Below are positions 1 through 9,484 of a stretch of DNA of 64,000 bases, in pieces. Position numbers and translations under genes: made by a program. The notes beneath the pieces are model-generated. The model worked only from the letters and a program-made list of their open reading frames with translations. It had not been told where the DNA came from and did not search any database. Source of the DNA: Alloascoidea africana (lineage: Eukaryota; Ascomycota; Alloascoideomycetes; Alloascoideales; Alloascoideaceae); NCBI GenBank assembly GCA_030581615.1, contig JAKTTT010000004.1, positions 372,001 through 436,000 of the forward strand, in the 5' to 3' direction. Numbering within the stretch: position 1 is the stretch's first letter; every line of letters begins with the position of its first letter.

Positions 1-951
1 TCAAACGTTGTGATTGACAACGGGCGTGGGAATATTCTGATCCATTCGACTCCTTACCTTGAAGGATTGGGCTTTGTTATTCATTTAACCTTGGATAATT
101 TATCGCCTGGTACCGCCTTGGGTCTTGAGCTCACTGATTCCTCCCTCAGCTATGTTCCGAATGAACTGAAGATAGTTGGGAGCCAAATATTGTTGCAAGT
201 GAATGACAAACCGACGTATAGCCATTTGTATCTATCAGTTTGGGAAATTCCACCCTCTTTGGAAGATCCAAGGACAAAGTTTGCATCATTCAAGATTGTA
301 TACAACGAACCCCCGACTGAACAAATAACAACGGGAAATGAAAAGTTTTCTCTCCCACTCGATTTGCAAATGCTGTGGAGGAAAGCAGAAGAGCTTAGTT
401 CAAAAGTTCAAAATCAATCTCAGTTGTTGAACAACAGGATTGATTCTCTGATCACAAACTTTACAAAATCTGATGTTTACAATGCATCTCACAAATTTGT
501 AGTAGAAACTATAAAAACGGTTAACAAGAAGACTCCTGAAATAGAGGCTATGCTTTCTGATTTGGCAAAGGACATGAAATCCAAAACCAAGCGTGGGAGT
601 GAGATTATGATGGAAATGGCAAATGATTTAAAAAGCAAATCAAAGACTCTCCGAGATAGCAGTATTAAAAGAAGTAAAACCTTTAAAAAAGAATTTCAAA
701 CCAATTTCAATCAATTTATGGCTGGTGGTGAAAAAGAATACAACTTTATCAAAAAGATGTCTAGTCATGCCTCGAACTCCAAGTCCAAGTCCAAGTCCAA
801 ATCCAAGTCCAAATCCAAGTCCAACTCCAAATGCAAATATGGGTACTTTCAATGTTCTTATTCGAAAATGCAACGCAGGAATAAGAACAAAATTGGAAAG
901 GCTGCTTCTGTGGCAGGTAATATCAAGAAGAAAGTTTGCCCATGGGGTTAA
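1..951 (+). CDS. Unknown fungal protein, C-terminal part (5' end outside window)
   Basis: The reading frame is open from the first base, so the start lies upstream; no ATG near the window edge is a credible start. The visible 316 residues begin with a beta-rich, hydrophobic segment containing a W-E-I-P-P turn. From about residue 120 a lysine-rich, mostly helical, probably coiled-coil region follows. Near 779-830 is an (SK)n dipeptide run encoded by a TCCAAG/TCCAAA six-base repeat, and a basic tail ends in C-P-W-G. I do not recognise a named family. The layout (structured domain, then a long basic helical tail) resembles uncharacterised fungal proteins I recall from filamentous species, but that is memory only. 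The gene converges on COX19, about 0.5 kb away. The coding call is firm; function is unknown. Confidence 0.75.
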   Translation, partial: SNVVIDNGRGNILIHSTPYLEGLGFVIHLTLDNLSPGTALGLELTDSSLSYVPNELKIVGSQILLQVNDKPTYSHLYLSVWEIPPSLEDPRTKFASFKIVYNEPPTEQITTGNEKFSLPLDLQMLWRKAEELSSKVQNQSQLLNNRIDSLITNFTKSDVYNASHKFVVETIKTVNKKTPEIEAMLSDLAKDMKSKTKRGSEIMMEMANDLKSKSKTLRDSSIKRSKTFKKEFQTNFNQFMAGGEKEYNFIKKMSSHASNSKSKSKSKSKSKSKSNSKCKYGYFQCSYSKMQRRNKNKIGKAASVAGNIKKKVCPWG

Positions 952-1460
952 CAGCTTCAATGCCTAACTGGATTTTCAATTACCAAAAAGTGGATTTTTT
1001 TTTCACTTTTATGTACAAACTGTTGCTCTCTCTGTGACGCGTTTCCCTCTTTCTATCTTGGGTCAACATTTTTTTTTTTTTTTTATTTTATTCTCTGGTT
1101 TCTGGTCGATGTTTTTTTTTTCTTTCTTTCTTGTTGTGGGTTTAGAGATTTGATAGTCAACATCACTACTGTCTCCACTCCTTATCTGATGGTTTATTAT
1201 TGATTTTGCCAATAGGATCTTAGCGTTTTGAGAAAGCTTTTATTTTTGTTTCTTATTTTTTTTTTTTATAACTCTCTCGGCAACTATTTTATGTGTGTGA
1301 AGTAAATGGTTTAAACATAGTGATTCAATAAAGGTTTGATAATTAGCGATGTATTTAAAATCGCAGATGATCGTGGTGTGTTTAGTATAGTGTTCATAAA
1401 AGACCACGCACGTCCACAGAACAATGAAAAGCTATTTACAAGGTAACTTGGATGTATTTA
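952..1460. other. Convergent 3' spacer
   Basis: About 0.5 kb between the stop codons of two convergent genes. It holds long T runs on the plus strand (around 1070-1085, 1110-1120 and 1255-1265) and AT-rich stretches suitable for 3' end formation. No supported gene. Confidence 0.5.
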
Positions 1461-1931
1461 TCATTTTTTGGAATCTGAAAAAGGAATATTCGGACTTGAT
1501 TTTGCATTTATATTGGATCCAGGGCGATCCAGGGGCAGACCCAAATCTCTCCAATCAGATTTATCCATCAATTCACTTCAAAAAAACAGATAATGTTAAT
1601 CAGAAAGATTTGACAAGAAAATGTAGAACACAAAACACATACTTATCCATTCTACATCGTAGATACTCTTTTGCCAAAAGTCTACAGTTTGGGGCATTTT
1701 TCCCTCTCACCAGTTTTAAACAACTCAGGTATTTTTGCATTTGATCTCGACAGTCTCCATCGTGGTCTAATGGGAAAGAGCCTCTCTCAGGAGGGGTTGG
1801 TGACCATCTTGATAGGCCGGTGCCTAAAAATGACAAAGTAACAGACACCTTATTAGTATAAACAGATGATAATAAACCTAATAAACCGCAGATGAGTCTT
1901 GAATAGCCTTACCTGGAGCGCCAGTACTCAT
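1461..1931 (-). CDS. COX19: COX19, mitochondrial intermembrane-space twin-CX9C protein (3 exons)
   Basis: Cox19 is a small copper-linked assembly factor for cytochrome c oxidase in the mitochondrial intermembrane space, imported by the Mia40 disulfide relay. Exons on the minus strand: 1913-1931 (19 nt), 1643-1823, 1461-1575. Intron 1 (89 nt) starts GTAAGG, has a TACTAAT branch site and ends TTTTTAG. Intron 2 (67 nt) starts GTATGT and ends GAAG. The spliced product is 104 residues. It carries the family signature [15 protein letters not shown] and two CX9C pairs, C31/C41 and C53/C63. The last exon supplies the conserved LMD..DW..LGLP tail, which confirms the second splice. An alternative unspliced start at 1848 would replace the first seven residues, but the perfect branch and acceptor make the spliced start much likelier. 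Confidence 0.93.
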
Positions 1932-2445
1932 TGTTGATGTATCTATTGAAAATGTCGGATCGTTTTGTCACAATATGATGATGATGGTCAACTAGATTTA
2001 TGTGGGGGGATTGTAACATCCATCCACCCAGGAGAACATGAACATTTGATTTTTGCCAGACTTTGAATGTGCAATTGTAGAGAGAAAAAACTGTAAAGTT
2101 CTAGCAAATGGTTACATTTGTTGCAATAAACTCTATAATTGGCATTAAACAGTGGCAATTGCATTTTCGCATAATATAGAAACGACAAAAAGAAGTACAA
2201 TAGTAAATTTGCAATTTTGGAGCGAGAAAAATGTTTTCTTGTAAGCCTATTCTGATAGAAATTCAACAAAATAGCTAGGCTTGTTTTCTATTCGTTTTTT
2301 TTTCGTTTTTTTCGGTCTAGCGCATAGAAAAACAACAATACAAAAAATAATACTTAAAAAAAAAGATACACAATAAATATACAAAAAAAGAATTCTAGAA
2401 AAAACGCCCCTGGAAAAAAAGAAAACCTCATATATATTCTTGGTT
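1932..2445. other. COX19 upstream region / zinc-finger gene 3' region
   Basis: AT-rich spacer between two minus-strand genes: promoter of COX19 at the left, 3' flank of the zinc-finger gene at the right (many A runs around 2340-2420). No supported gene; an antisense frame at 1988-2269 looks like chance. Confidence 0.45.
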
Positions 2446-3798
2446 TCAATTGTTCATGTGAAGTTGTCCTTCGAGATATCCTACACGGTTCTCAGCCACC
2501 AACAGCCGCTGTTCAAGGCTTACGATTCGGCTCTCCAGAACTCGAATTAAAGGCAGATAATCCTGCTGTTTCTTCTGGTTCGATCTTGGAGGCTGATTTT
2601 GCTGTATCTGGGACTGCGATTGGGGTTGCGGTTGTCCCTGAAGCTGATTCAAATTCTGGTTCGGGTTCTGGTTCGGGTTCGGGTTCGGGTTCTGATTCTG
2701 GGGTTGGGGATTGGGTATTGGGTTGAGATCAGACTGAGTCTGTTGATTTTGGTTCACCAAAGAGCTCAATAGCTGTACACCGGCAACAACATGTGGCTCA
2801 CCTGTCGTCATAGAAGAGGATATCGGGACCGGAGAAGGGTAGCTATTGGCAAGGGTGGGGGTACTTGACAAAGATGAAGGTGATTGTGATTGTGAAGGTC
2901 TTGAACTCGCGTCAGACACTTGTTGAGGAGGGAAGAATCGTTTTGACTGTTGATAAGTGTCTTCGGAGTTTTGGAGATCATTTTTTTCCAGTCCAGTATT
3001 GTTTGGAGCGCCTGTTGTAGTGGCTGTGGAAGAGCGCCGTTGGAAAGATTCTATATGAGGTAGGTTTATAATTGTGGATTGATTTGAATTCCGGGAGACT
3101 ATGGGAGGAAGAATGCTTGTCAGGCCCGGCAAATCTGTCTTTGGCAGGATTGGCGGGGGTATTTTTGAAGATGAAGCTGAAGCTGAAGCTGAAGCTGAAG
3201 TTGAAGTTGAAGTTGAAGGAGGAACAGAGCCAGTTGGTGGTGGCTCTGTCCGCTCAAGGGAGCATTCATTTTTAGAGGATGGTGACGAGGATGATCGAAC
3301 GCCAGGAGAAAGATTTGTACTGGGGCCAGGACGATTGTGTTGAATGTCTTCGGTCATCAACAGCTGCTTTCCAATACTATTACAACCCCCTGTTGCCTTT
3401 GCATGTCTTGCTAGAGCATCAGCTCGAGCAAAGCGTCGACCACAGGTTGAGCATACATGAGGCTTTTCTCCAGTGTGAAGCTTCATGTGTCTTTTCAAAT
3501 CGTGGTATCTTCGAAACTTGGAGGAGCATGTCTGGCAGGTGAACGGCTTGTCTTGAGTATGTGTCAAAAGGTGGGACTTGAGATTATGGTGCCGGCTGAA
3601 TCGCTGTTTACAGTGAGGACAGGCAAATATCTTCTTGGTCTGGTCCTCCTGATGCTGATGGAGCAAAGGCGTGGGAAGGCCACCAGTTGTCGGTGACGCT
3701 GCTGTCACTGTGGCTGAGCCGGCACTAATCGCAGCCGTCGACATTGGGATGGCTTGCGACGTGCGGGCGAGCGTCGTCGCGTCTGTTGGTTCTATCAT
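2446..3798 (-). CDS. C2H2 zinc-finger transcription factor
   Basis: Probable DNA-binding regulator of 450 residues. Three consecutive C2H2 fingers sit near the N-terminus (about residues 58-81, 86-109, 114-138). The linkers include H-T-Q-D-K-P and H-T-G-E-K-P, and the third finger has an unusual C-terminal half ending H..(A)TGGC. The arrangement resembles the finger cluster of the Crz1 group (F-x-R-x-x-N-L-K-S-H, then H-D-x-K-R-H, then F-A-R-x-D-A-L-x-R-H), but no calcineurin-docking motif is evident, so I do not assign CRZ1. The middle is Ser/Pro/Gln-rich and low in complexity, with ST/SA and NP/NQ dipeptide runs. The last 35 residues form a leucine-zipper-like helix (L..R...LEQRL...E.RVGYLE), suggesting dimerisation. 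It is divergent from the LAMMER kinase. The start is the first ATG; extra 5' exons cannot be excluded. Confidence 0.88.
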   Translation of the reverse strand: MIEPTDATTLARTSQAIPMSTAAISAGSATVTAASPTTGGLPTPLLHQHQEDQTKKIFACPHCKQRFSRHHNLKSHLLTHTQDKPFTCQTCSSKFRRYHDLKRHMKLHTGEKPHVCSTCGRRFARADALARHAKATGGCNSIGKQLLMTEDIQHNRPGPSTNLSPGVRSSSSPSSKNECSLERTEPPPTGSVPPSTSTSTSASASASASSSKIPPPILPKTDLPGLTSILPPIVSRNSNQSTIINLPHIESFQRRSSTATTTGAPNNTGLEKNDLQNSEDTYQQSKRFFPPQQVSDASSRPSQSQSPSSLSSTPTLANSYPSPVPISSSMTTGEPHVVAGVQLLSSLVNQNQQTQSDLNPIPNPQPQNQNPNPNPNQNPNQNLNQLQGQPQPQSQSQIQQNQPPRSNQKKQQDYLPLIRVLESRIVSLEQRLLVAENRVGYLEGQLHMNN

Positions 3799-4120
3799 TC
3801 GGAGAGAAGCAGTGACTCGGACAGACGGCCAGGACCCAGGGCTAGAGACTCAAAACACAGGATCAGCAACAGGCCGTGGAGCGGTGTGGCGTCTGCTGCT
3901 GGAAAAGGCCCCAGCCAGCCCGGCCCGGCGGTTTTGCGCCACACCGACCCACTCGCCTTCGCACGTGAGGCACGCGGGGCACGACGTCGCGCGCATAGCG
4001 GCGGGCAGAGCACAGCAGCAGGCAGGAGCCGGTTGCCCGGGCAGCGGTGCGCGGGTGGCTGCTGGCGGCAGCTTCTGCAACAGATACGACTTGCAGACTT
4101 GTGCACTTGCTGATGCGAAG
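3799..4120. promoter_or_regulatory. GC-rich divergent intergenic region
   Basis: Lies between the zinc-finger gene start (minus) and the preferred kinase start (plus). It is markedly GC-rich compared with the coding sequence on both sides. The kinase frame stays open through here, but its translation (Ala/Gly/Arg/Cys-rich, no conserved pattern) looks like read-through of GC-rich non-coding DNA rather than protein. Probably the shared promoter and leaders. Confidence 0.5.
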
Positions 4121-5638
4121 ATGAAGCTGGGAGGGTCCTCCACGAGCGAGTGCGACGAGCCGGCTTTGGCCAGAATCTCCGGCCCGGGCGCTAACGCTGA
4201 CCCAGCCGCCAAAGCAACCTCCAGCACTACCCCAAACGGCAGAGCCAACCTCTGCTTCGACGTGGACACCGCAGGCCCGGCCTTGTCCAGCACTCACTAT
4301 CGGCCGACTCTGTCGCAGGCTTCGTTTGCGAGAACCGCCATGCTGCCTGAGGCCCAGGTTTCGTACCGGCCTCCCTCCGTGCTCTTGGGCCGGATCCGAA
4401 CCGTTGCGTTGCCGTCCGTGAAGGACAATTTGCACCGGCTGGCCCCAGCTGGACAATACGATGACGAAAACCATTTCTACAGATGCTCCAAGAACGAGCT
4501 GTTCACCAGCCGCTATCTTCTCAAGAGACCTCTGGGCCAGGGAAATTTTGGCACCGTTGTGGCCGCTTTGGACCGGTCCACCAACAAGCCCGTTGCTATC
4601 AAGATTATTCGAGCAATAGACAAGTATAGAGACGCAGCCATGATAGAGCTGCGGATTCTATCAACAATCAAACAGCACGACCCAGATGGCATCAACCGTT
4701 GTTTATTGCTTGATAGATGCTTTGATTTCAGAAACCATGTTTGTATCGTCACAAGATTGGAGGGCTTTTCTATCTACGACTTTCATCTGTTGAACCATGG
4801 CATCCCCTTCCCCGGTTCCCATATCCAGAGCATTACTCGACAACTACTGCGATCTCTTTGCTTTCTACGCGACCTGTCTCTGGTTCACACCGATTTGAAA
4901 CCCGAAAATGTTTTGCTCTCGTCTTGCGATTTTGTCAGAATGCCCTATACGGGCGAACCAAAAGAGCGTACTTCCTCCACTGGCAAGAAGAAACCTGTGC
5001 ACCATTCCAAGGTTTTACTCAGTTCAAAAATAAAGCTGATTGATTTTGGTTCTGCAGTGTTCTGCGATGAGTTTCACCCTCCGATAGTTTCCACTCGCCA
5101 TTACCGAGCCCCAGAGATAATACTTGGTCTTGGCTGGTCCTATCCTTGCGATTGCTGGTCTTTAGGATGTATAATACTGGAGTTACTTACCGGTTTCACC
5201 GTGTTCCATACCCATGACAACCTGGAACATCTTGCAATGATGGAGGCTCTACTAGGAAAGAGCTTTGATCCTCTGCTAGTATCATACTCAAAATTTCTTG
5301 CCAGTTCCAGAGCAGCTAAGGACGAGGCCGAGTTGGACAGAAGCTCCGAAATCATGGGCTTTTTCACCGTCAGTAACCGTATAAACTATCCGAATTGGAA
5401 GACAACGGATAAATCCCAGAAACGCGTTTCCCTAATGAAAAGTCTCGATCAGATATTCTACCCCAAGATCAAATCAAACACTCCAAGTAACGAAAGACGT
5501 TTTTATTCCCTAATGTTTGATCTCGTGAAAAGATTGTTAACCTATGATCCCAAATATCGAATAACTCCTTTTGAAGCCATGGAACACGATTGGTTTAAAG
5601 TGGCTTTGGAAGATGATGGCACAAAATGCCGTAAATAA
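4121..5638 (+). CDS. KNS1: LAMMER (CLK-type) dual-specificity protein kinase
   Basis: Kns1-family kinases phosphorylate SR-type splicing factors and, in yeast, act in TORC1-linked repression of RNA polymerase III. Taking the ATG at 4121, the product is 505 residues. A poorly conserved N-terminal region is followed by a kinase domain from about residue 130: G-Q-G-N-F-G glycine loop, V-A-I-K lysine near 160, H-T-D-L-K-P-E-N near 254, D-F-G-S-A near 308, and S-T-R-H-Y-R-A-P-E. The diagnostic motif reads E-H-L-A-M-M-E-A-L-L-G near 370. The frame is open upstream to 3671, which would overlap the zinc-finger gene, and another ATG lies near 4341. S. cerevisiae Kns1 is longer (over 700 residues), so the true N-terminus is uncertain. 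Kinase identity is firm. Confidence 0.9.
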   Translation: MKLGGSSTSECDEPALARISGPGANADPAAKATSSTTPNGRANLCFDVDTAGPALSSTHYRPTLSQASFARTAMLPEAQVSYRPPSVLLGRIRTVALPSVKDNLHRLAPAGQYDDENHFYRCSKNELFTSRYLLKRPLGQGNFGTVVAALDRSTNKPVAIKIIRAIDKYRDAAMIELRILSTIKQHDPDGINRCLLLDRCFDFRNHVCIVTRLEGFSIYDFHLLNHGIPFPGSHIQSITRQLLRSLCFLRDLSLVHTDLKPENVLLSSCDFVRMPYTGEPKERTSSTGKKKPVHHSKVLLSSKIKLIDFGSAVFCDEFHPPIVSTRHYRAPEIILGLGWSYPCDCWSLGCIILELLTGFTVFHTHDNLEHLAMMEALLGKSFDPLLVSYSKFLASSRAAKDEAELDRSSEIMGFFTVSNRINYPNWKTTDKSQKRVSLMKSLDQIFYPKIKSNTPSNERRFYSLMFDLVKRLLTYDPKYRITPFEAMEHDWFKVALEDDGTKCRK

Positions 5639-5866
5639 CCTTCTTTTAACTACAATTGTACAATACTTATTTTTTTTTCTCAAGTTTTTTGAACTATGAC
5701 GAGCTGACAAGACAATTTCCTCTTGATTCTTATGATTTTGTTTTATGTATGTATGTATTACTCTATATTTATTTATGCGATGACAATAAACCACTGGCCA
5801 AAAATTGTAGCAAAATGTAATTGAGAGCAATTGGTGTGTGCATTTCAAAAAAAGACGTAATAGAAT

Positions 5867-6833
5867 TTATCCCTTTCCGATCCGCAGAGAAGGTTGTACA
5901 TCTACAGGCATCCGTCTCATGGTTTGCAAATAATCAGATGCCGCAAGTGTTCCCAAAATCTCGGGATCCCGTCTCAAAGACCGTTGTATAGAGCGAAATT
6001 TTAAGCGTAATCTTCTTTGATATCGATGTCCATTTCCAAACGTTTTCTTACTTGACGCACAGAATCGAGCAAAAGAAACTCTCTTAGCATTTGGGTTTTT
6101 GTCATTTACAATTCGGAGCTGTATTTGAGAAGAACCTGAACCTGAACCTGAACCTGAACCTGAACCTGATGAGTATCTCTGGCTATCCATCTGTTTGTTG
6201 TGTTTCGACATGTTCATGGCATGTGCAGATTGTGGCCGAACAAACATGGTCTCCTTACCAGGAGTCGTTTTATCGATAATCTCAAGTATATTTTCATCGT
6301 TCTTAACGTATGGCCATTTTGCAGAAAAGGTATCGTTGTTATACTCTAGTTTGTAAATGGTTAGAGATCGCGGTATCTGGGGAATTGTTTGGGTATATCA
6401 TAAATGTCAAACCTTGAGCGCTCATAAAGCGAGTGGTTTCATTGGTTTTGGATATCTTTTTCCCACTCCAAAAGAGCTTTCTGGTATGTTCCAAATCGAT
6501 TCTAGACTTGTTCTTGTTTCTGGGTGTCTGTGTATTACCGTTTTGTTCATTCCCGGATGTCCGTATCAACCTCTGTGGCCAGTATCCAATCGAATAGGAT
6601 AAAATGACCAAACCATCCAGAACCGCCATACTTAAATAAGACATCAATCTCCACCATTTCATTGCAAAGTCCCGTGTGAAAAACAAAAGCTTGATAATCG
6701 TATGTGAAAGAACTGCAATGTACTGGAAACATCTGCGCCCAATCCCCTTGGACAATTTCTTCCCAAGCTTCACCTTGCTTCTCTCTTCTTCGCTTCTCAT
6801 CTCCAGAACTTCAACTCTGCCCGTGTTGCTCAT
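5867..6833 (-). CDS. Unknown membrane-associated protein (2 exons)
   Basis: Two minus-strand open frames join well as one gene. Exon 1 (6413-6833) encodes a basic start, then hydrophobic segments (about residues 35-85) rich in aromatic residues, consistent with one or two membrane spans. Exon 2 (5867-6345) encodes a polar region, an (SG)n run from a six-base repeat near 6132-6171, and a basic Arg/Lys-rich helical C-terminus. The proposed 67-nt intron 6346-6412 ends with TCTAAC-N8-ACTAG, an excellent branch and acceptor, and restores the frame. Its donor GTTTGA is unusual. A donor at 6538 (GTAATA) also keeps the frame but removes coding-like sequence. The exon 2 frame continues clearly upstream of its first ATG, so it is not a separate gene. 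Predicted length is about 299 residues. I do not recognise the family; a nuclear-envelope or ER role is possible but not shown. Confidence 0.65.
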
Positions 6834-6996
6834 CTCTACAAACTCAAGATAGCATGTTGTGTGGAGGAGAAGGAAGAAGGAGTGGGATCAAAAGCCCGGA
6901 ACTATCGGTCAACATGTTTAGGAAACTGAACCTGGAGCAGAGCGATACTACCCCTAACATTCCTTATCACAAAACAGTGACCACAGCGACAATCAG

Positions 6997-7362
6997 ATGA
7001 AGTCGGTCTTCCAGGTGTTACTATATGTGTCCGTATTCGTAACAGTTGCGCTTGCGGAGTACCCATGGTTTTGCAAGTGTCAATATGGCACTGAACATTC
7101 CACGATCTACGAGTTCACACCGGAGGAAGCGAAAGCAAATACTCCAATATGTTCAAACTGTACACGCCAATTTTGTATAAATCTGAATGAGAAAGCAACG
7201 GATCGTGTGAAGTTGGACGAGAGCAGCGTTATCGCAGCGAGTTGTTTCCAAAGAGAGAGTTTCAAAGACAGTTTAATCGTCTATGGGTTTCTGGCTGTGA
7301 CTTTTGGTCTTTTGGCATTTGCTGGGTATCGAGGCCTAATCAAGAAAATTGGTAACAGGTAG
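6997..7362 (+). CDS. Small Cys-rich secretory-pathway membrane protein
   Basis: A 121-residue product with a signal peptide (residues 1-20, cleavage likely after A-L-A). A short luminal domain carries cysteines in C-x-C, C-x-x-C, C and later C-F-Q-R-E-S patterns, and a C-terminal transmembrane helix (about 93-113) precedes a short basic tail. This signal-peptide, disulfide-domain, single-span layout, with the C-F-Q-R-E-S-x-K-D motif before the helix, matches small uncharacterised proteins I recall from filamentous ascomycetes. No function is known to me. It is divergent from the membrane-protein gene at 6833, sharing a 163-bp promoter. Coding status is strong; function is unassigned. Confidence 0.78.
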   Translation: MKSVFQVLLYVSVFVTVALAEYPWFCKCQYGTEHSTIYEFTPEEAKANTPICSNCTRQFCINLNEKATDRVKLDESSVIAASCFQRESFKDSLIVYGFLAVTFGLLAFAGYRGLIKKIGNR

Positions 7363-8980
7363 ACCGTGAAATTTAGCTGATATAATACCAGCAATAACCG
7401 TTTGTTGATCGATTGGTTTCACCTGTCTCGTGAGTCCTGAAAGTTCGTTTGTGAGCCCCCGTAAAAAGGTGAAAAGGAAGCCAAAAGAGGAAAGAAGAAA
7501 CATTAAAACGGATAAAAGTAATGCATGCTCGGAGCTGTATGGTCCCTGGATCAACTTCAAACAGTGTACCTTTTCACGAAAATGGAGATGAATCTGAGGT
7601 GGTTTGTGTGACCCAGATCAAACAAATTAATTGCATTTTACTGGATAAGGACAGCTTTCTCTAGTTTTGAAGAATTTTCAGGTCTTTCCTTTTCCAGAAT
7701 ATTATAGAAACAAAAACAGAAATACAAGCTTTTCGTTATGCCATATTTGTAATTTCTTTAAAACGAGACGTTGATGGTGTTTCGTCAAATACAAAAAAGT
7801 GTTGCACCGGTTTTGATCTGGTATGTAGTAGGAGTCTCTAACGTGGACAAAAAGGAACAAAAGAAAATCCGAGAATCCACGTAGCTTATATCTTGTTGTT
7901 TTACAGACCTTTTAATTATATAATCGTGTGTGTGTGTTAGAAAAAAAAAAGTAGTTGGTGTTCGCCTTCTATATCAGACAAAGATATGCTGCCTGAAACG
8001 TTTTCAAGGGCTATGGATGAACCCAAGCCTGGTCAGTTTAGTACCAGGAAACGCTGGAGAGGTCGAAACAGTTACCATTTTGGTCCTCAATACCACCATC
8101 AACATCTATCTCGTCGTAGTTCTCTTACAAAACAAAAATAGTCAGACCATGAAATCCCAAAAGAACTTGTGCATAGCATATCAATCGAGGGTGGACTTTG
8201 GCTATGCTTTCAAAGTTGGACATGTCTCATGTCTCACCTCACAGACTAGCGCGAAGAAGACATCTCAAGATAAAACAATAGTGCTCTACTAAGCTTGAGA
8301 CAGCATGTAGAGAACAGAGGCTAAAAAGCAAAAACAAACGAAAAAAAGCGGGCCGAAATCAGCTCCAGCTGGACCCTGCCAGCTAACCGCCGTGAGCAAA
8401 CAGTGCAAACAGTGCAAACAGAACGGTCTTGCCAGAAGACTAACCTTTGGACAGCTCCTGGACGGTGATGTCATGGAGACCCGCAACCCTGCTTTTCGAT
8501 TCGGCGCCCCAGCGAGCGAGAGCCCGCTCGACGACAATCAAGGCGGTCGGGAGCCTGGCGGGTCGGTTCGGGCTGGCTGGCAGGCCTGGAGACATTTGGG
8601 CGGTGGCCTGTGAGCCAAGAAAGGGCACCGATTTGGGTGTACATGCTCAGGAACAGAAACGCAAATATATTCCAACCTAATTCCTCTTTTCTTCCTCTTC
8701 CTTCTCTCCACCCTCTCGCGACCCACGATCAAACTCGATCTCCATCCAAGAATCTTGTTTCCTCTCCCGCTTCAATCAGCCACCTCGAGCCCGCCGTCAC
8801 CGGATGCCTATTTCCGTATGGCTCTCTGATTTCACTGCTACATTTCCTCTTCCCCTCCTCCCCCTCAAGCAAGGGTATCCAAACCACAGCAATTGAACAA
8901 CTGGTTCTAAACTAGGCCTTCAAAAAACCAACCCAACACATATTCTGCGTCCGACAATCGTTTCTCGATCGGGTACTAAA
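7363..8980. other. Intergenic region with GC-rich island
   Basis: 1.6 kb between two plus-strand genes. The first kilobase is AT-rich. Around 8345-8680 a compact GC-rich block appears, with a direct repeat of AAACAGTGC near 8398-8420. A pyrimidine-rich leader-like tract follows, then the zinc-ribbon gene. Frames at 7930-8292 (+) and 8289-8537 (-) show no family resemblance and are not called. Most likely promoter plus long 5' leader. Confidence 0.45.
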
Positions 8981-9205
8981 ATGGCAGAAGATTACGACAT
9001 GGAGATCTTCCAATGGTACTGCTGCAATTGTTTTAAAGCTCATGGCCTTGTGTCTGTGGATGGACGAGCGGACCAAAAGGCAAGACAGTATCGTTGCGAA
9101 CGGTGTTACCACGTCGTGTGTCCTAACTGTGTTAAAGCAAGACGACGAGATTTACCAAGTTTACGCGAAAAGTTACAGATCCAAAATATCCAACCTCTGA
9201 GCTAG
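8981..9205 (+). CDS. Small zinc-ribbon protein
   Basis: A 74-residue product with three C-x2-C knuckles, C14/C17, C39/C42 and C47/C50, plus H44. Together they could ligate one or two zinc ions in a double-zinc-ribbon or RING-like fold. The spacing (W-Y-C-C-x-C, then about 21 residues, then R-C-x-x-C-x-H-x-x-C-x-x-C) is typical of the short zinc-ribbon proteins scattered in ascomycete genomes. The start sits in a good yeast context (AAAATGG), preceded by a pyrimidine-rich leader. No partner or pathway can be inferred from the neighbours. Confidence 0.72.
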   Translation: MAEDYDMEIFQWYCCNCFKAHGLVSVDGRADQKARQYRCERCYHVVCPNCVKARRRDLPSLREKLQIQNIQPLS

Positions 9206-9484
9206 TCTTTGAGAAAGAGCGTGATTCCTTTTGATTGCTTCCTTCCCCATGAATAGAGAAAGCGACAAATAACAACCCAGCTATTCCCCCAAATTATCCC
9301 TATCACACACACATTCTCGACACCCCACGAAACCCTCATCTAAAAATGACATCCCTTACACTATCCAATGCAATTACATATCTCCTGTATTCTATATTCA
9401 GGACTAAAAAAATCATCAAAAACGATTATAAAAAACCCCCACAAAAAAAGGGGGAAAAATATAAAAACACTAAACAAAAAGAAC

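Noticed and set aside
640-967. Minus- and plus-strand frames opposite the SK-repeat region
   Set aside because: They are shadows of the six-base repeat, which leaves all frames free of stops.
3754-4474. Several 100-200-codon frames on both strands
   Set aside because: They lie in GC-rich promoter DNA poor in stop codons, have skewed Ala/Gly/Arg/Cys composition and resemble no family.
7336-7590. Minus-strand frame with a hydrophobic helix overlapping the 3' end of the Cys-rich protein gene
   Set aside because: It lacks an ATG and its tail is antisense to a convincing gene. A small membrane protein with an upstream exon is conceivable but nothing recognisable supports it.
7930-8292. 120-codon plus-strand frame
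   Set aside because: Composition is random-looking and no domain or orthologue is recognised.
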